NCBI RefSeq assembly: GCF_015475875.1
Contig: NZ_JADKYM010000015.1
Span: 17,363 to 81,362, forward strand
Reading direction: 5' to 3'
Length of the DNA: 64,000 nt
Source: Sphingopyxis solisilvae
GTDB taxonomy: Bacteria > Pseudomonadota > Alphaproteobacteria > Sphingomonadales > Sphingomonadaceae
Below, in pieces: positions 43,652 through 52,769 of this stretch. The notes beneath the pieces are model-generated. The model searched no databases. It was not told the DNA's origin and saw only the letters and a list, made by a program, of their open reading frames with translations. The number at the start of each line of letters is the position of its first letter. Within the stretch, counting starts at the first letter, position 1. A program made the position numbers and the translations under genes.

Positions 43652-44761
43652 CTACCCTGCCACGATCCGGCCGCTCGCAATCGCGAATCGCGTCACCGGC
43701 CCCGGCATATCGGCAAACAGTGCGGCTTCGGTGCCGGTGAGCCACGCCTGCCCGCCTTGATTCGCCAGCCGGTGATAAAGCGCGGCGCGGCGGGGCGGGT
43801 CCAGATGCGCCGCTACCTCGTCGAGCAACAACACGGGGCGTTGGCCCCGCGCGCGCGCCACGCAATCGCTGTGCGCCAGCACCAGCGACAACAGCATCGC
43901 TTTCTGCTCGCCGGTCGAACAGCGCGCCGCCGCGCGTCCGGTCGCCACGTGGGCGGCGACCAGATCGTCGCGGTGCGGGCCCGCGGTCGCGCGCCCGGCT
44001 GCCGCATCGATCCGCCGCCGCGCCGCGAACAGATCCTTGAGCGCTGCGGCACTTGACGGGACGGCGCGCTCCGCACCGTCGCTGTCGACCAGCGTCAGCA
44101 GCGGGCGGGCGAAGGGCGTGTCGGGTTGACGCGCCAGTTCGGCCGACAGGGCGGCCAGCATCTGCCGACGTCCGGCGTCGATCGCCGCGCCATGTTCGGC
44201 GAGCTGCGCCTCCAGACTGGTCAGCCATTGCGGGTCGGCGTGGCCGGGGTCGCCCAACAGCTTGCCGCGCGCGCGCAGCGCCGCCACGTAACGATTGCCG
44301 TGCTGGGCGTGGCGCGGGTCGAGCGCGAGGACGAGGCGATCGAGGAACCGGCGCCGGTTGCCCGCGGTATCGACGAACAGCCGGTCCATCGCCGGCGTCA
44401 GCCACAGCACGCCGAGCCACTCGCCCAGCGAGGCCGCGGCGGCCGCGGCGCCGTTGATGCGCACGACCCGCCGCCCCGGCTGCGCCGGTTCGATCCCGGT
44501 GCCGAGCGAGACCGGTGGCAGATCGTCGCCCGGCTGCACCTCGGCAAAGACCGCAAACCCGCCGGCCGCGCCGTCGCGGACCATCTCGGGCAACGCCGCG
44601 CGCCGCAGCCCGCGTCCCGGCGCGAGCAGCGAGATCGCCTCCAATATATTGGTCTTGCCCGCGCCATTGTCGCCGTACAGCGCGACGAGCCCCGGCGCGG
44701 CGACCAGTTCCGCCGCGGCGTGATTGCGAAAATCGGTCAGCGAAAGGCGGGCGATGATCAT
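43652..44761 (-). CDS. recF: DNA replication/repair protein RecF
   Basis: A 369-residue SMC-like ATPase that loads RecA at gaps with RecOR. Walker A is [11 protein letters not shown] near residue 34; the family start [15 protein letters not shown], the block [14 protein letters not shown] [24 protein letters not shown], and the signature and Walker B regions ([38 protein letters not shown]) are all present. It is not next to dnaA/dnaN here, which is common in alphaproteobacteria. Confidence 0.95.
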   Translation of the reverse strand: MIIARLSLTDFRNHAAAELVAAPGLVALYGDNGAGKTNILEAISLLAPGRGLRRAALPEMVRDGAAGGFAVFAEVQPGDDLPPVSLGTGIEPAQPGRRVVRINGAAAAAASLGEWLGVLWLTPAMDRLFVDTAGNRRRFLDRLVLALDPRHAQHGNRYVAALRARGKLLGDPGHADPQWLTSLEAQLAEHGAAIDAGRRQMLAALSAELARQPDTPFARPLLTLVDSDGAERAVPSSAAALKDLFAARRRIDAAAGRATAGPHRDDLVAAHVATGRAAARCSTGEQKAMLLSLVLAHSDCVARARGQRPVLLLDEVAAHLDPPRRAALYHRLANQGGQAWLTGTEAALFADMPGPVTRFAIASGRIVAG

Positions 44762-44920
44762 TGCGAAGGTCGCCTACTCCAGCGGTTGCCGTGATGCCAG
44801 CGCAAGCTCGAGCGCGATTTTTGCCGTCTAGAGGGAATTTTTCACAAAAACTGATACATTTTCCATTTGAAATATCGGTGTTGTCGCGAAAAATGGCGCT
44901 TAACCGCCAATGAACGAAAT

Positions 44921-44935
44921 TGGCACGGTCCCTGC
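44921..44935 (+). promoter_or_regulatory. Sigma54 (RpoN)-type promoter
   Basis: TGGCACGGTCCCTGC has the -24 GG and -12 GC at the required 10-base spacing and matches the consensus TGGCACG-N4-TTGC at all but one position. It lies 57 bases before the 37-codon gene that precedes a PspC-domain gene. Sigma54 control is a hallmark of phage-shock operons, which supports the call. 44762-44920 may hold an enhancer; a dyad (TTTCCATTTGAAATATC) is seen near 44862. Confidence 0.6.
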
Positions 44936-44992
44936 AAAAGTGTCGGCATCCACCGGAATGGTCCGGATGGCGGTTACAGGAAGGACAATATC

Positions 44993-45106
44993 ATGGCTCA
45001 TTTCAACATCGACTCGTTCAAAAGCTACGCCCTCGCCGCGGTCGCTTCGCTCTACGCTTCGGTCATGCTGTTCGGCATTGCCAGCTCGAACAGCCTGATC
45101 GCCTGA
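44993..45106 (+). CDS. Small membrane peptide before pspC
   Basis: A 37-residue peptide with one hydrophobic helix (YALAAVASLYASVMLFGIA). AGGAAGG lies eight bases before the ATG, an excellent ribosome site. It is the first gene of the sigma54-promoted transcript and is followed by a PspC gene 56 bases later. It is too short and different in sequence to be PspB; it could be a stress-sensing micropeptide. Confidence 0.65.
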   Translation: MAHFNIDSFKSYALAAVASLYASVMLFGIASSNSLIA

Positions 45107-45162
45107 TCGGCGGCGATGCTCAACAACGCCGGCCCGCCCGGGCCGGGATGGAAAGGACAGAA

Positions 45163-45342
45163 ATGAAACAGGGTTTTCGCAAGAATCGTCGTGACGCCAT
45201 GATCTTTGGCGTCTGCGCCGGAATGGCAGACCAGTTCGGTTTCGACGTCTTGTGGACGCGCGTCGCCTTTGTCGGCTTGACGCTGCTGGGCTTTGGCCTG
45301 CCGCTGCTGCTGTATCTCGCGGTCGCGATCCTCGCGCCCTAG
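45163..45342 (+). CDS. PspC-domain protein
   Basis: A 59-residue protein made up of one PspC domain: RDAMIFGVCAGMADQFGFDVLWTRVAFV, then a second helix LLGFGLPLLLYLAVAIL. In E. coli PspC is an inner-membrane sensor of envelope stress; here only the membrane core is kept. GAAAGGA precedes the ATG. No pspA or pspF is in the window. Confidence 0.85.
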   Translation: MKQGFRKNRRDAMIFGVCAGMADQFGFDVLWTRVAFVGLTLLGFGLPLLLYLAVAILAP

Positions 45343-45406
45343 GCAGCACGAAGGGCCGGACGCGTTCGCCACACGTCGCACCGGCCCGATCACATTCCCA
45401 ATCGAC

Positions 45407-45438
45407 AAGGGCTCACCGGCCACGCCGGTGAGCCCCTT
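45407..45438. terminator. Bidirectional terminator
   Basis: AAGGGCTCACCGGC and GCCGGTGAGCCCCTT pair around CAC. It lies between the convergent pspC-like (plus) and grxD (minus) genes. The plus side continues TTAATTTT and the minus side has a short T run. Confidence 0.7.
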
Positions 45439-45492
45439 AATTTTCGCGGGTCAACAGCCGTGCGGACGGAGCCGGACGATCGCCCGGCGCGC

Positions 45493-45825
45493 CTATTCGG
45501 CGCGGGCGGGGATGCCGGTCATCAGCGTGTGGAGCTCGCCCGCTTCCCACATTTCCATCATGATATCGCTGCCGCCGACGAACTCGCCCTTCACATACAG
45601 CTGGGGGATGGTCGGCCAGTCGGAAAATTCCTTGATCCCCTGCCGGATCTCCATGTCCTGCAGCACGTCGACGGTTTCATATTCGATCCCGAGCCGGTCG
45701 AGCATCGCGATCGCGCGCGAGGAAAATCCGCATTGGGGGAACAAGGGCGTCCCCTTCATAAACAGCAGCACGGGGTGGTCGGCGACCAGCTTGGCAATGC
45801 GGTCATGCGTAGATTCGGTCATCAT
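45493..45825 (-). CDS. grxD: Monothiol glutaredoxin Grx4/GrxD
   Basis: A 110-residue CGFS-type glutaredoxin that carries [2Fe-2S] clusters and delivers them with BolA proteins. The CGFS motif is in FPQCGFSSRAIAML; WPTIPQLYVKGEFVGGSDI is the family cis-Pro region. Directly upstream on the same strand is a BolA-family gene, its usual partner. Two ATGs (MM) overlap at the start. Confidence 0.96.
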   Translation of the reverse strand: MMTESTHDRIAKLVADHPVLLFMKGTPLFPQCGFSSRAIAMLDRLGIEYETVDVLQDMEIRQGIKEFSDWPTIPQLYVKGEFVGGSDIMMEMWEAGELHTLMTGIPARAE

Positions 45826-45870
45826 GGTCTCCGGTGGCGCGGGCGCGCCGCAGTTTCAGCCTGTATGTCC

Positions 45871-46104
45871 CTATGAAGGGACGGCGGTCGTCAATTGCAA
45901 GGCATGAAGTTCGCCGCCCATGCGGCCGCCGAGCGCCGCATAGACCGCCTTGTGCTGCGCAACGCGGGTCATGCCGCGGAAGGCTTCGCTGACGACATGC
46001 GCCGCATAATGATCGTTGTCGCCCGCCAGATCGGTGATGACGATCTCGGCATCGGGAAACGCCGCCGCGATCATCGCCCGCAAATCGTCGGCGCGCATGC
46101 CCAC
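45871..46104 (-). CDS. BolA/IbaG-family protein
   Basis: A 77-residue BolA-fold protein. The family pattern is seen in FPDAEIVITDLAGDNDHYAAHVVSEAFRGMTRVAQHKAVYAAL with the conserved His and the helix-turn-helix-like region. BolA proteins bind CGFS glutaredoxins and regulate iron-sulfur trafficking. It precedes grxD by 45 bases, and follows the zeta-inhibitor gene by four, so the three are one transcript. Confidence 0.93.
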   Translation of the reverse strand: MGMRADDLRAMIAAAFPDAEIVITDLAGDNDHYAAHVVSEAFRGMTRVAQHKAVYAALGGRMGGELHALQLTTAVPS

Positions 46105-46108
46105 CGGT

Positions 46109-46435
46109 TCAGCCCTGGCTGTCCATGAACTGCCGCCGCGCCTCGGCCGCCTTGTCGTTCAGCACCGCGCGGATTTCGGCATCGCTGATCTCGACCTTGG
46201 CCGCGGTCAGGTCGCCCGCGAGCTTGCGGATGACATCCTCGTCGCCCGCTTCCTCGAAATCGGCCTGCACGACCGCCTTTGCATAGGCATCGGTTTCCTC
46301 GGGCGTCAGCCCCATGCGTTCGGCGGCCCATTCGCCGACCAGCCGGTTGCGCCGCGCGGTGATGCGGAACAGCACCTCCTGATCGCGGGCAAACTGGGTC
46401 TCGAAGGCACGTTCACGATCGTCGAATCCGCTCAT
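46109..46435 (-). CDS. DUF1476 protein, F1-ATPase zeta inhibitor
   Basis: A 108-residue helical protein of the alphaproteobacterial DUF1476 family, known as the zeta subunit that blocks ATP hydrolysis by the F1F0-ATPase. The start MSGFDDRERAFETQFARDQE at 46435 is the family's inhibitory N-terminus; GAGGATGAT is the ribosome site. The four-helix body contains RRNRLVGEWAAERMGL and VIRKLAGDLTAAKVEIS. It heads the transcript zeta-bolA-grxD. Confidence 0.9.
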   Translation of the reverse strand: MSGFDDRERAFETQFARDQEVLFRITARRNRLVGEWAAERMGLTPEETDAYAKAVVQADFEEAGDEDVIRKLAGDLTAAKVEISDAEIRAVLNDKAAEARRQFMDSQG

Positions 46436-46647
46436 ATCATCCTCTTGGCCGTGGGAAGCTGTCGCCTTGCAGATAGGTGGCGCGCTCCGCCGGTGCAAGC
46501 AGGCTGTGCCGCACATCACTTCCCTTTTTCGGGCGAAGGGTCTAGAAACGGTGACAAGGGAATGGGTCGTACCGCAGCAATGATGACTGCGCCATGCCGT
46601 AACTGCGTCGGCAGGGCGCCTCTGGCCTTGGGTTTGGGGGATTGGTG

Positions 46648-49600
46648 ATGACCGTTCGACGTTCGTTTTGCGCGCCCGTGCTGGCGGCGCTGGCCCTGAC
46701 CGCCCCGGCGACCGCGCAGGCGCAGGGGACCGACCCGACGCTGCGCGACAGTTTTTCGATCGGCGAGCAGGGCGGCGCGCTGTGCGCGGTCCAGGCCACG
46801 GTGCGCGACGCGGTGATCGACGGCATGTTCGACCGCGCCTGGGTCGTGCTGTGCCGCGACGCGAGCCAGCCGGTCGGTTATGTCCGCATGCTCCGCGCCG
46901 GCGCCGACGCGGCGCGCGCGCGCATCGACCGGGCGCGCGCCGGAACGATCAACTGCGCCGCCGACGGCAATTGTACGGTGCGCGACAGCGATATCGCATG
47001 GCAGACGCGGATCGAAACCGACGGCAACACTGCCTATACCGTCGAAGGTTTTGCGGCTTATGGAGACGCGCTCGATCTGGCGCTCGCATCGATCCGCCAG
47101 CGCAAGGTCGTCCCCGGCGTCATCAAGGTCGCGACGACCTCGGTCGGCGCCAATGACGGTTTTGCGCGCACGCTGGCCGGGACGATCGACGTCGACAAGG
47201 CGCTGGCCGAAGGATATCGCCGCAATCACAGCGGCGATTATGCCGAAGCCGCCGAATTTTTCGAGGCGCTGTCGCGCCGCGCGCTGGACGAACAGGCGGC
47301 CGCCGACATCGACCCCACCGAATTTACGCTGAACCGCGCCCTGCAACGATCGAACCTCGGCGAATTCGGCGAAGCCGAGCGGCTGTTCGGAGATGCCGAG
47401 GCGGTTCCGACCAGCGACCCCGTGCAGCTGCGCCTGCGCCGCAATTTCCGCGCTATCCACGCGCTCAACCAGCGCGATTACGACGGTGCAGCCGAGCTGC
47501 TGCAACGCCCGGTGCCGCCGCTGGCCGATGCCGTGACCGTCGATGGCGCCAGCATCACGCTGACCCCCGCGATCGTTGCCGGGGTCAACAGCGGCGCCAA
47601 CGCCCGCGCGGTGCGGCAAAGTTCGGACCGCGAACGGCTGAGCCCGCTCGAGCGCGCGCAGATCATCGACGCGCAGGCGGTTCATCTGCTCGGCACCGTC
47701 GAGCGGCTGCGCGGCAACGGTGCCGCAGCGAAAGCCGCCCAGACCAAAGGGCTGGCCGATGCACTGGCGGTGCGCGAAGGCCGCGTCACCTCGATCATCC
47801 GCCTGCGTTCGCAGATGCTGGGCGAACTGGCGCTGGCCGAAGAGGCGCTGGGCGACATCACCGCGGCCGACGCGCGTTTCCTCGATTCGGTCAATGCGCT
47901 GGCGGTCGAATATCCCGAAACCAACGCGCTGGCCTCGGCGCGGGCGCGATACGCCGCCTTCCTGACCCGGCACGGCCAGGACGACAAGGCGATCGGAATT
48001 TACCGCGAGGTGGTGGCCGCGCTCGCGGGGTCGCAGCGCTCGACGACCGGCATGGCCAATATGATGGCGCCCTATTACCGCTTGCTGGCCGGTCGCGCCG
48101 CGAGTGATCCGACCGCCATCGGCGATTTTTTCGTCGCCAGCCAGTTGCAGATCCGCCCCGGGGTCGCCGACACGCAGGCGGTGCTCGCCCGCGAATTGTC
48201 GAGCGGCAGCAGCGAAGGCGCACGGCTGTTCCGGCAGGCGACGACGCTGAACCGCGACATCGAACGCGCGCGGATCGAAGACGCCCGGCTGGCCCAACTG
48301 CCGATATCGCCCGAGATCAACGCGCTGCGCGCCGACCTGAAGACCCAGATCGACAATCTGTCGTTCCAGCAGGCCGAAACCGTCGTCGCGCTGTCGGCGT
48401 TCCCGCAATACCGCGTGGTGGCACCGGGCAAGCTCGACCTGCCCGAACTGCAACAGGTGCTGCGCGCCGACGAAGCCTATCTGAAAATGCTGGTCGTCGG
48501 CGACGCCGTTTATGCGATGCTGATCGAGACCGGCGGCGCCCAGCTGTGGAAGTCCGACATCAGCGCCGCCGCGCTCGACACCGCCGTCGATACGATCCGG
48601 TCGACCATTTCGATCGTCGAGAACGGCCGCCGCGTAACCTATCCGTTCGACGCCGCGACCGCGTACAAGCTGTACGGCCAGCTGTTCGGCCCCGTCGCGG
48701 CGCGGCTGCCGTCGGTGCAGCACCTGATCTTCGAGCCCGACGGTGGCATGTTGCGGCTGCCGGTCAACCTGCTGATTACCGCCGACACGGGCCTTGCCGC
48801 TTATGAGCAGCGGCTCATCGACCCCAATGCCGATCCGTTCGACATGCGCCAGATGGCGTGGCTGGGCCGCACCAGCCGCCCGAGCACCGCAGTATCGACG
48901 CTGGCGTTTCGCAACGCGCGGCAGGCCGCACCGTCGCAGGCTGCAAACCAGTATTTCGGGCTGGGCGAGAATCTGCCAATCGACGGCAAAACGCTGCCCT
49001 CGCTCGGCACCCGCGGCGCCGCAGGTGCGGGGGTCGACAGCGATTGCCTGTGGGACGTGTCGCAATGGGCGCGGCCGATTTCGGCCGACGAGCTGGTGAC
49101 GGCGCGCAACGCGATGGGGCGCGCGGCGGGGACGCTGCTGACTGGCGGCGCTTTCACCGACACGGCGGTCAAGAACCGCAGCGACCTCGGCGAGTATCGC
49201 ATCATCCATTTCGCGACCCACGGGCTGGTCACCGCGCCGCGGCCGTCGTGTCCGGCGCGCCCCGCGCTCGTCACCTCGTTCGGCGACGGCGATTCGGACG
49301 GCTTGCTGACCTTTCAGGAAATCTTCGACCTCAAGATCAACGCCGATCTGGTGATCCTGTCGGCGTGCGACACCGCCGGCGCCGCGTCGGTGACCGCGAC
49401 GCGCGAAGCCGGGCTGTCGGGCGGCGGCAACGCGCTCGACGGGCTGGTGCGCAGCTTTATCGGCGCCGGCGGGCGGTCGGTGATCGCGAGCCACTGGCCG
49501 GCGCCCGACGATTTCGACGCGACCAAGCGGCTGATCGGCGGGCTGTTCGGGACTCCGCAAGGCACCAGCGTCGCCGATGCGATGTGGCGGACCCAGCTGC

Positions 49601-49746
49601 GGCTGATGGACGATGCCCAGACCTCGCACCCTTATTATTGGGCCGGTTTCGCAATCATCGGCGACGGCAGCCAGCCGTTGCTGCATGGCGGCGGGGCGAC
49701 GGCGGCGGTGACAATCGGCGAGGCGGCGGGCCGCGCCGCCCGCTGA
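46648..49746 (+). CDS. Exported TPR-CHAT domain protease
   Basis: A 1032-residue protein with a signal peptide (VRRSFCAPVLAALALTAPATAQAQ), helical tetratricopeptide-like repeats over roughly residues 190-600, and a C-terminal CHAT domain. The caspase-like dyad is His858 in IIHFATHGL and Cys907 in VILSACDTAG, so it should be an active cysteine peptidase, and the signal peptide puts it in the periplasm, unusual for CHAT proteases, which are mostly cytosolic. It opens a co-directional locus with a CHASE2 cyclase and a two-partner secretion pair. A candidate substrate is the large exoprotein encoded 5 kb downstream, by inference only. Confidence 0.9.
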   Translation: MTVRRSFCAPVLAALALTAPATAQAQGTDPTLRDSFSIGEQGGALCAVQATVRDAVIDGMFDRAWVVLCRDASQPVGYVRMLRAGADAARARIDRARAGTINCAADGNCTVRDSDIAWQTRIETDGNTAYTVEGFAAYGDALDLALASIRQRKVVPGVIKVATTSVGANDGFARTLAGTIDVDKALAEGYRRNHSGDYAEAAEFFEALSRRALDEQAAADIDPTEFTLNRALQRSNLGEFGEAERLFGDAEAVPTSDPVQLRLRRNFRAIHALNQRDYDGAAELLQRPVPPLADAVTVDGASITLTPAIVAGVNSGANARAVRQSSDRERLSPLERAQIIDAQAVHLLGTVERLRGNGAAAKAAQTKGLADALAVREGRVTSIIRLRSQMLGELALAEEALGDITAADARFLDSVNALAVEYPETNALASARARYAAFLTRHGQDDKAIGIYREVVAALAGSQRSTTGMANMMAPYYRLLAGRAASDPTAIGDFFVASQLQIRPGVADTQAVLARELSSGSSEGARLFRQATTLNRDIERARIEDARLAQLPISPEINALRADLKTQIDNLSFQQAETVVALSAFPQYRVVAPGKLDLPELQQVLRADEAYLKMLVVGDAVYAMLIETGGAQLWKSDISAAALDTAVDTIRSTISIVENGRRVTYPFDAATAYKLYGQLFGPVAARLPSVQHLIFEPDGGMLRLPVNLLITADTGLAAYEQRLIDPNADPFDMRQMAWLGRTSRPSTAVSTLAFRNARQAAPSQAANQYFGLGENLPIDGKTLPSLGTRGAAGAGVDSDCLWDVSQWARPISADELVTARNAMGRAAGTLLTGGAFTDTAVKNRSDLGEYRIIHFATHGLVTAPRPSCPARPALVTSFGDGDSDGLLTFQEIFDLKINADLVILSACDTAGAASVTATREAGLSGGGNALDGLVRSFIGAGGRSVIASHWPAPDDFDATKRLIGGLFGTPQGTSVADAMWRTQLRLMDDAQTSHPYYWAGFAIIGDGSQPLLHGGGATAAVTIGEAAGRAAR

Positions 49747-49750
49747 TCGC

Positions 49751-51841
49751 ATGACCGAAGCCGACGCCCATCCTGCCGCGTCCCCCGTCGACGCGCCCGG
49801 CGAACAGCGCGCCGCGGTGCCGCTGCGCAAGCAGGTGCGGCGGCTGGTCATGCAGCTGGGGCCGTCGCGGATGGCGGCGACGATCCTGTTCCTGATCGTC
49901 GCGGTGCTGTTTGCGCGATTCAGCTGGCAGATGCCGCTGATCGATGCCGCCGAGCGGGCGCTGTACGACGCGCGCGCGACCTTGATGGCGCCGCATGTCG
50001 GCCAGGACAAGCGTATCGTCCTGATCACTTACAACGACGAAACCCTGTTCAACACCGGCATCCGTTCGCCGCTCGATCGCACGCTGCTCGCCAATGCGCT
50101 CGGCAATATCGACCGGATGGGGGCGAAGGCGATCGGCATCGATATCGCGTTCGATTCGCCGCGGCCCGACGACGAATTGCTGAAAACGCAGCTGCGCGCG
50201 ATGACGACGCCGACCTGGCTCGCCTATGCCGAACAGGCGAGCAATCCGAACACGATCTTTTACGAGCAGCAGAAATTCCTTGAAGCGTTCATCGCCGCCG
50301 TCGCCACTGAAAAGACCAAACCAACGAGCGTCTTGTTCCGCACCGACGACGACAGCGTGATCCGCAAATGGCCCGACCGGCCAAAAGGCCTGCCGCCCTT
50401 GATGGCGAACGCGATGGCCCCGGTCGATCCCGCTTTTGCCGATTTCCAGGGCAATATCCGCTTCCTCGTCCCGGCGCGTGCTGCGGTGGGTCAGGAGGAG
50501 CCGGTATTCGCCAACATCCCGATCGACGCCTTTGCCGTGCCGATGGACGACGACATGCGCGCGGGCTTTGCAGAGCTGGTGCGCGGTCGCTATGTGCTGA
50601 TCGGCGGCGACATCATCGACAACGACCAGTTCAACACGCCGCTCAGCCGCTTTGTCGATCCGATCACCGGCCAGCATGAGACGATGATCGGGCTGGAGGT
50701 CCACGCGCATATGCTGGCGCAGCAACTTGACAATGCCTGGTCGCGGCCGCTGCCGCCCGCCGCGCTGTGGACGCTGGCGGTGCTGGTCGTCCTCGCCGGC
50801 GGGCTGACCAGCCTGATCGACCTGCGCGCGCGCTGGGTCGCGCTGGCGTTCCTGGCGCAGATGGCGTTTTTTATCGCCTTTCCCTTCTGGGCGCATGGCC
50901 GCGGGATCGACACGACGACGCTGCCCGCCTTTGGCTGGGCGATCGGCTGGCTGTTCGGCTATGCCGCGGTCGGCACCGCGGCGCGCACCATCGGGTCGCG
51001 CCAGCGCGCCTTTGCCCAGTCGGCGCTCGGCAAATATCTGCCCGCCGATGTCGCGGCGCAGATCATGCGCGACCCCGACCAGCTGTCGCTGCACGGCGAG
51101 CGGCGCAACATCTTTTGCGTCTTTACCGACCTTGAGGGCTTTACCAAGCTCAGCCATGCGGTGACCCCCGAAACCGTGGCGCGGTTGCTGAACGAATATC
51201 TCGACCGGCTGTCCGACATCGTGCTCGAACATGGCGGCACGATCGACAAGTTCGTCGGTGACGCCGTCGTCGCCTTTTGGGGCGCGCCGCTCAGCCGCCC
51301 CGACGACGGCGAAAAGGCCGCCGCCGCCGCCTTTGCCATGTACCGCGCGGGCGAGCAGTTCCGCGTCGATCTGGCCGCCGACGATGTGCCGCCGATCGGC
51401 ATGACCCGCGTCGGGCTGCATGTCGGTGACGCGATTGTCGGCAATTTCGGCGGCGAAGGGCGGATCCAGTACACCGCGCTGGGTGACGCCATGAATACAG
51501 CATCACGGCTGGAGGCGGCGAACAAGGCGCTCAGGACCGGCGTGCTGATCTCGTCCGAAGCGGCGGCGCGGTCGGAGCGCGACGATCTGGTGCCGATGGG
51601 GCGGGTGACGCTGCGCGGCCGCGCGCAGCCGGTCGACGTGCTGACCCCGCGCCCCGACCTGTCGGCCGACCAGCGCGGACGGATCGCGGCATTGGTCGCG
51701 GCGCACGCCGCGGGCGACAAAAATGCCTATGTGACCGCCGCCACAGCGCTGACCGGGGAATTTGGTCAGGATGCAGCCATCATGTTTCTGATAGAACGCC
51801 TGAACGATACCGAAAAAGGAGAAAGCTATGTCCTTTCCTGA
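49751..51841 (+). CDS. CHASE2-domain adenylate cyclase
   Basis: A 696-residue class III nucleotide cyclase with an extracellular sensor. After one transmembrane helix (MAATILFLIVAVLFARFSW) comes a CHASE2 domain (KRIVLITYNDETLF, GAKAIGIDIAFDSPR, LVRGRYVLIGGDIIDNDQF), then three helices and the cyclase domain. Catalytic residues seen: metal Asp460 in FTDLEGFT and Asp504 in FVGDAVVAFWG; Lys500 and Asp579 (LGDAMN) favour ATP, with Asn and Arg of ASRLEAANK following. It starts four bases after the CHAT gene and overlaps the next gene by 14 bases. Confidence 0.93.
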   Translation: MTEADAHPAASPVDAPGEQRAAVPLRKQVRRLVMQLGPSRMAATILFLIVAVLFARFSWQMPLIDAAERALYDARATLMAPHVGQDKRIVLITYNDETLFNTGIRSPLDRTLLANALGNIDRMGAKAIGIDIAFDSPRPDDELLKTQLRAMTTPTWLAYAEQASNPNTIFYEQQKFLEAFIAAVATEKTKPTSVLFRTDDDSVIRKWPDRPKGLPPLMANAMAPVDPAFADFQGNIRFLVPARAAVGQEEPVFANIPIDAFAVPMDDDMRAGFAELVRGRYVLIGGDIIDNDQFNTPLSRFVDPITGQHETMIGLEVHAHMLAQQLDNAWSRPLPPAALWTLAVLVVLAGGLTSLIDLRARWVALAFLAQMAFFIAFPFWAHGRGIDTTTLPAFGWAIGWLFGYAAVGTAARTIGSRQRAFAQSALGKYLPADVAAQIMRDPDQLSLHGERRNIFCVFTDLEGFTKLSHAVTPETVARLLNEYLDRLSDIVLEHGGTIDKFVGDAVVAFWGAPLSRPDDGEKAAAAAFAMYRAGEQFRVDLAADDVPPIGMTRVGLHVGDAIVGNFGGEGRIQYTALGDAMNTASRLEAANKALRTGVLISSEAAARSERDDLVPMGRVTLRGRAQPVDVLTPRPDLSADQRGRIAALVAAHAAGDKNAYVTAATALTGEFGQDAAIMFLIERLNDTEKGESYVLS

Positions 51842-52586
51842 TCCCGCCAAGCGCCGTTTGGGCCTTGCCGCTGCGGCCGCCGTGATGGCGGTCGCCGTCG
51901 CTGGCTCCGCCGCCGCGCAATCGATGGTCGTCCGCTCGACCGGCCCCTCGGCCGCCAAATATCCGACCGGCGCCAAGCTGAAATCGACCGACCGGCTGAC
52001 GCTCGTTTCTGGTGACAAGGTGGTGCTGATGCAGGCAGGCAAAACGCGCACGCTGTCCGGCCCCGGCACCTTTGGCGCCAACGCGCCGATCCAGACCAGC
52101 CAGTCGATGAGCGGCACGGTGACGCGGATGCTGGCCAAGGGGCCGACGATGCGGTCGCGCGGCGGGTTTTCGCGCGGGCCGGGCGACGTCGCCCCGGTCG
52201 AAGCGCGGGCGCCCAATTTGTGGCTGCTCGATTATCGCGAAGCCGGGACTTTCTGCGTCGCCGATCCGGCCACGCTGATGCTGTGGCGTCCGAATATGGA
52301 AGGCGACACGGCGCTGGAAATCGCGACCGCCGACAAAAAGGCGACCGTCGCGCTGGTCGATGGCGCCAATTTCCGCAAATGGCCGACCGATACCATGCCG
52401 GTGCAATATGGGGTCGATTACCGCCTGTCGGGCGGCGGGCTGGCGGCGCCGGTGACGGTGCGCTTTACCGCGGTCGACCACACGCCCGATACGCCCGAGG
52501 AATCGATCGACATGCTGATGACCAAGGGCTGTTCACCACAGCTCAACCGGCTGGTCGATGCCCTGTCGGAGAGTGAAGCCGGTTGA
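51828..52586 (+). CDS. Exported hypothetical protein of the CHAT/TPS locus
   Basis: A 252-residue exported protein (signal peptide MSFPDPAKRRLGLAAAAAVMAVAVAGSAAA). The first half resembles a small beta domain with a FecR-like flavour (LKSTDRLTLVSGDKVVLMQAGKTRTLSGPG), and two Cys occur near the end. It has AAAAAGGAGAAA ahead of an ATG inside the cyclase gene. It may be an envelope partner of the cyclase sensor or the secretion pair; I do not recognise it beyond that. Confidence 0.75.
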   Translation: MSFPDPAKRRLGLAAAAAVMAVAVAGSAAAQSMVVRSTGPSAAKYPTGAKLKSTDRLTLVSGDKVVLMQAGKTRTLSGPGTFGANAPIQTSQSMSGTVTRMLAKGPTMRSRGGFSRGPGDVAPVEARAPNLWLLDYREAGTFCVADPATLMLWRPNMEGDTALEIATADKKATVALVDGANFRKWPTDTMPVQYGVDYRLSGGGLAAPVTVRFTAVDHTPDTPEESIDMLMTKGCSPQLNRLVDALSESEAG

Positions 52587-52598
52587 GACAGACGGATT

Positions 52599-52621
52599 CC
52601 GCCGGGCATTGAACCCGGCGG
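52599..52621 (+). terminator. Hairpin after exported-protein gene
   Basis: CCGCCGGG and CCCGGCGG pair around a seven-base loop (CATTGAA), 13 bases after the stop. A T run is lacking, so termination may be partial before tpsB. The remainder of 52587-52769 is a plain leader. Confidence 0.4.
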
Positions 52622-52769
52622 CGCCATCTGGTACCCAATTGCCAACAATCCGCCGGGGGACAGGCGGAATCTTTCCTTGGGTCGAACATGTGCGCTGCCG
52701 GTTTCCGGGAGCACATAGATAATTTTCGCACCGCGATTTCGCGGGCGCGTTCGTACTTGAGGGGTAGGG

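Noticed and set aside
46516..50028. Minus-strand open frame of 1170 codons opposite the CHAT gene
   Set aside because: It mirrors a real plus-strand gene in high-GC DNA, is rich in Arg/Gly/Asp/His without any family motif, and has no ribosome site.
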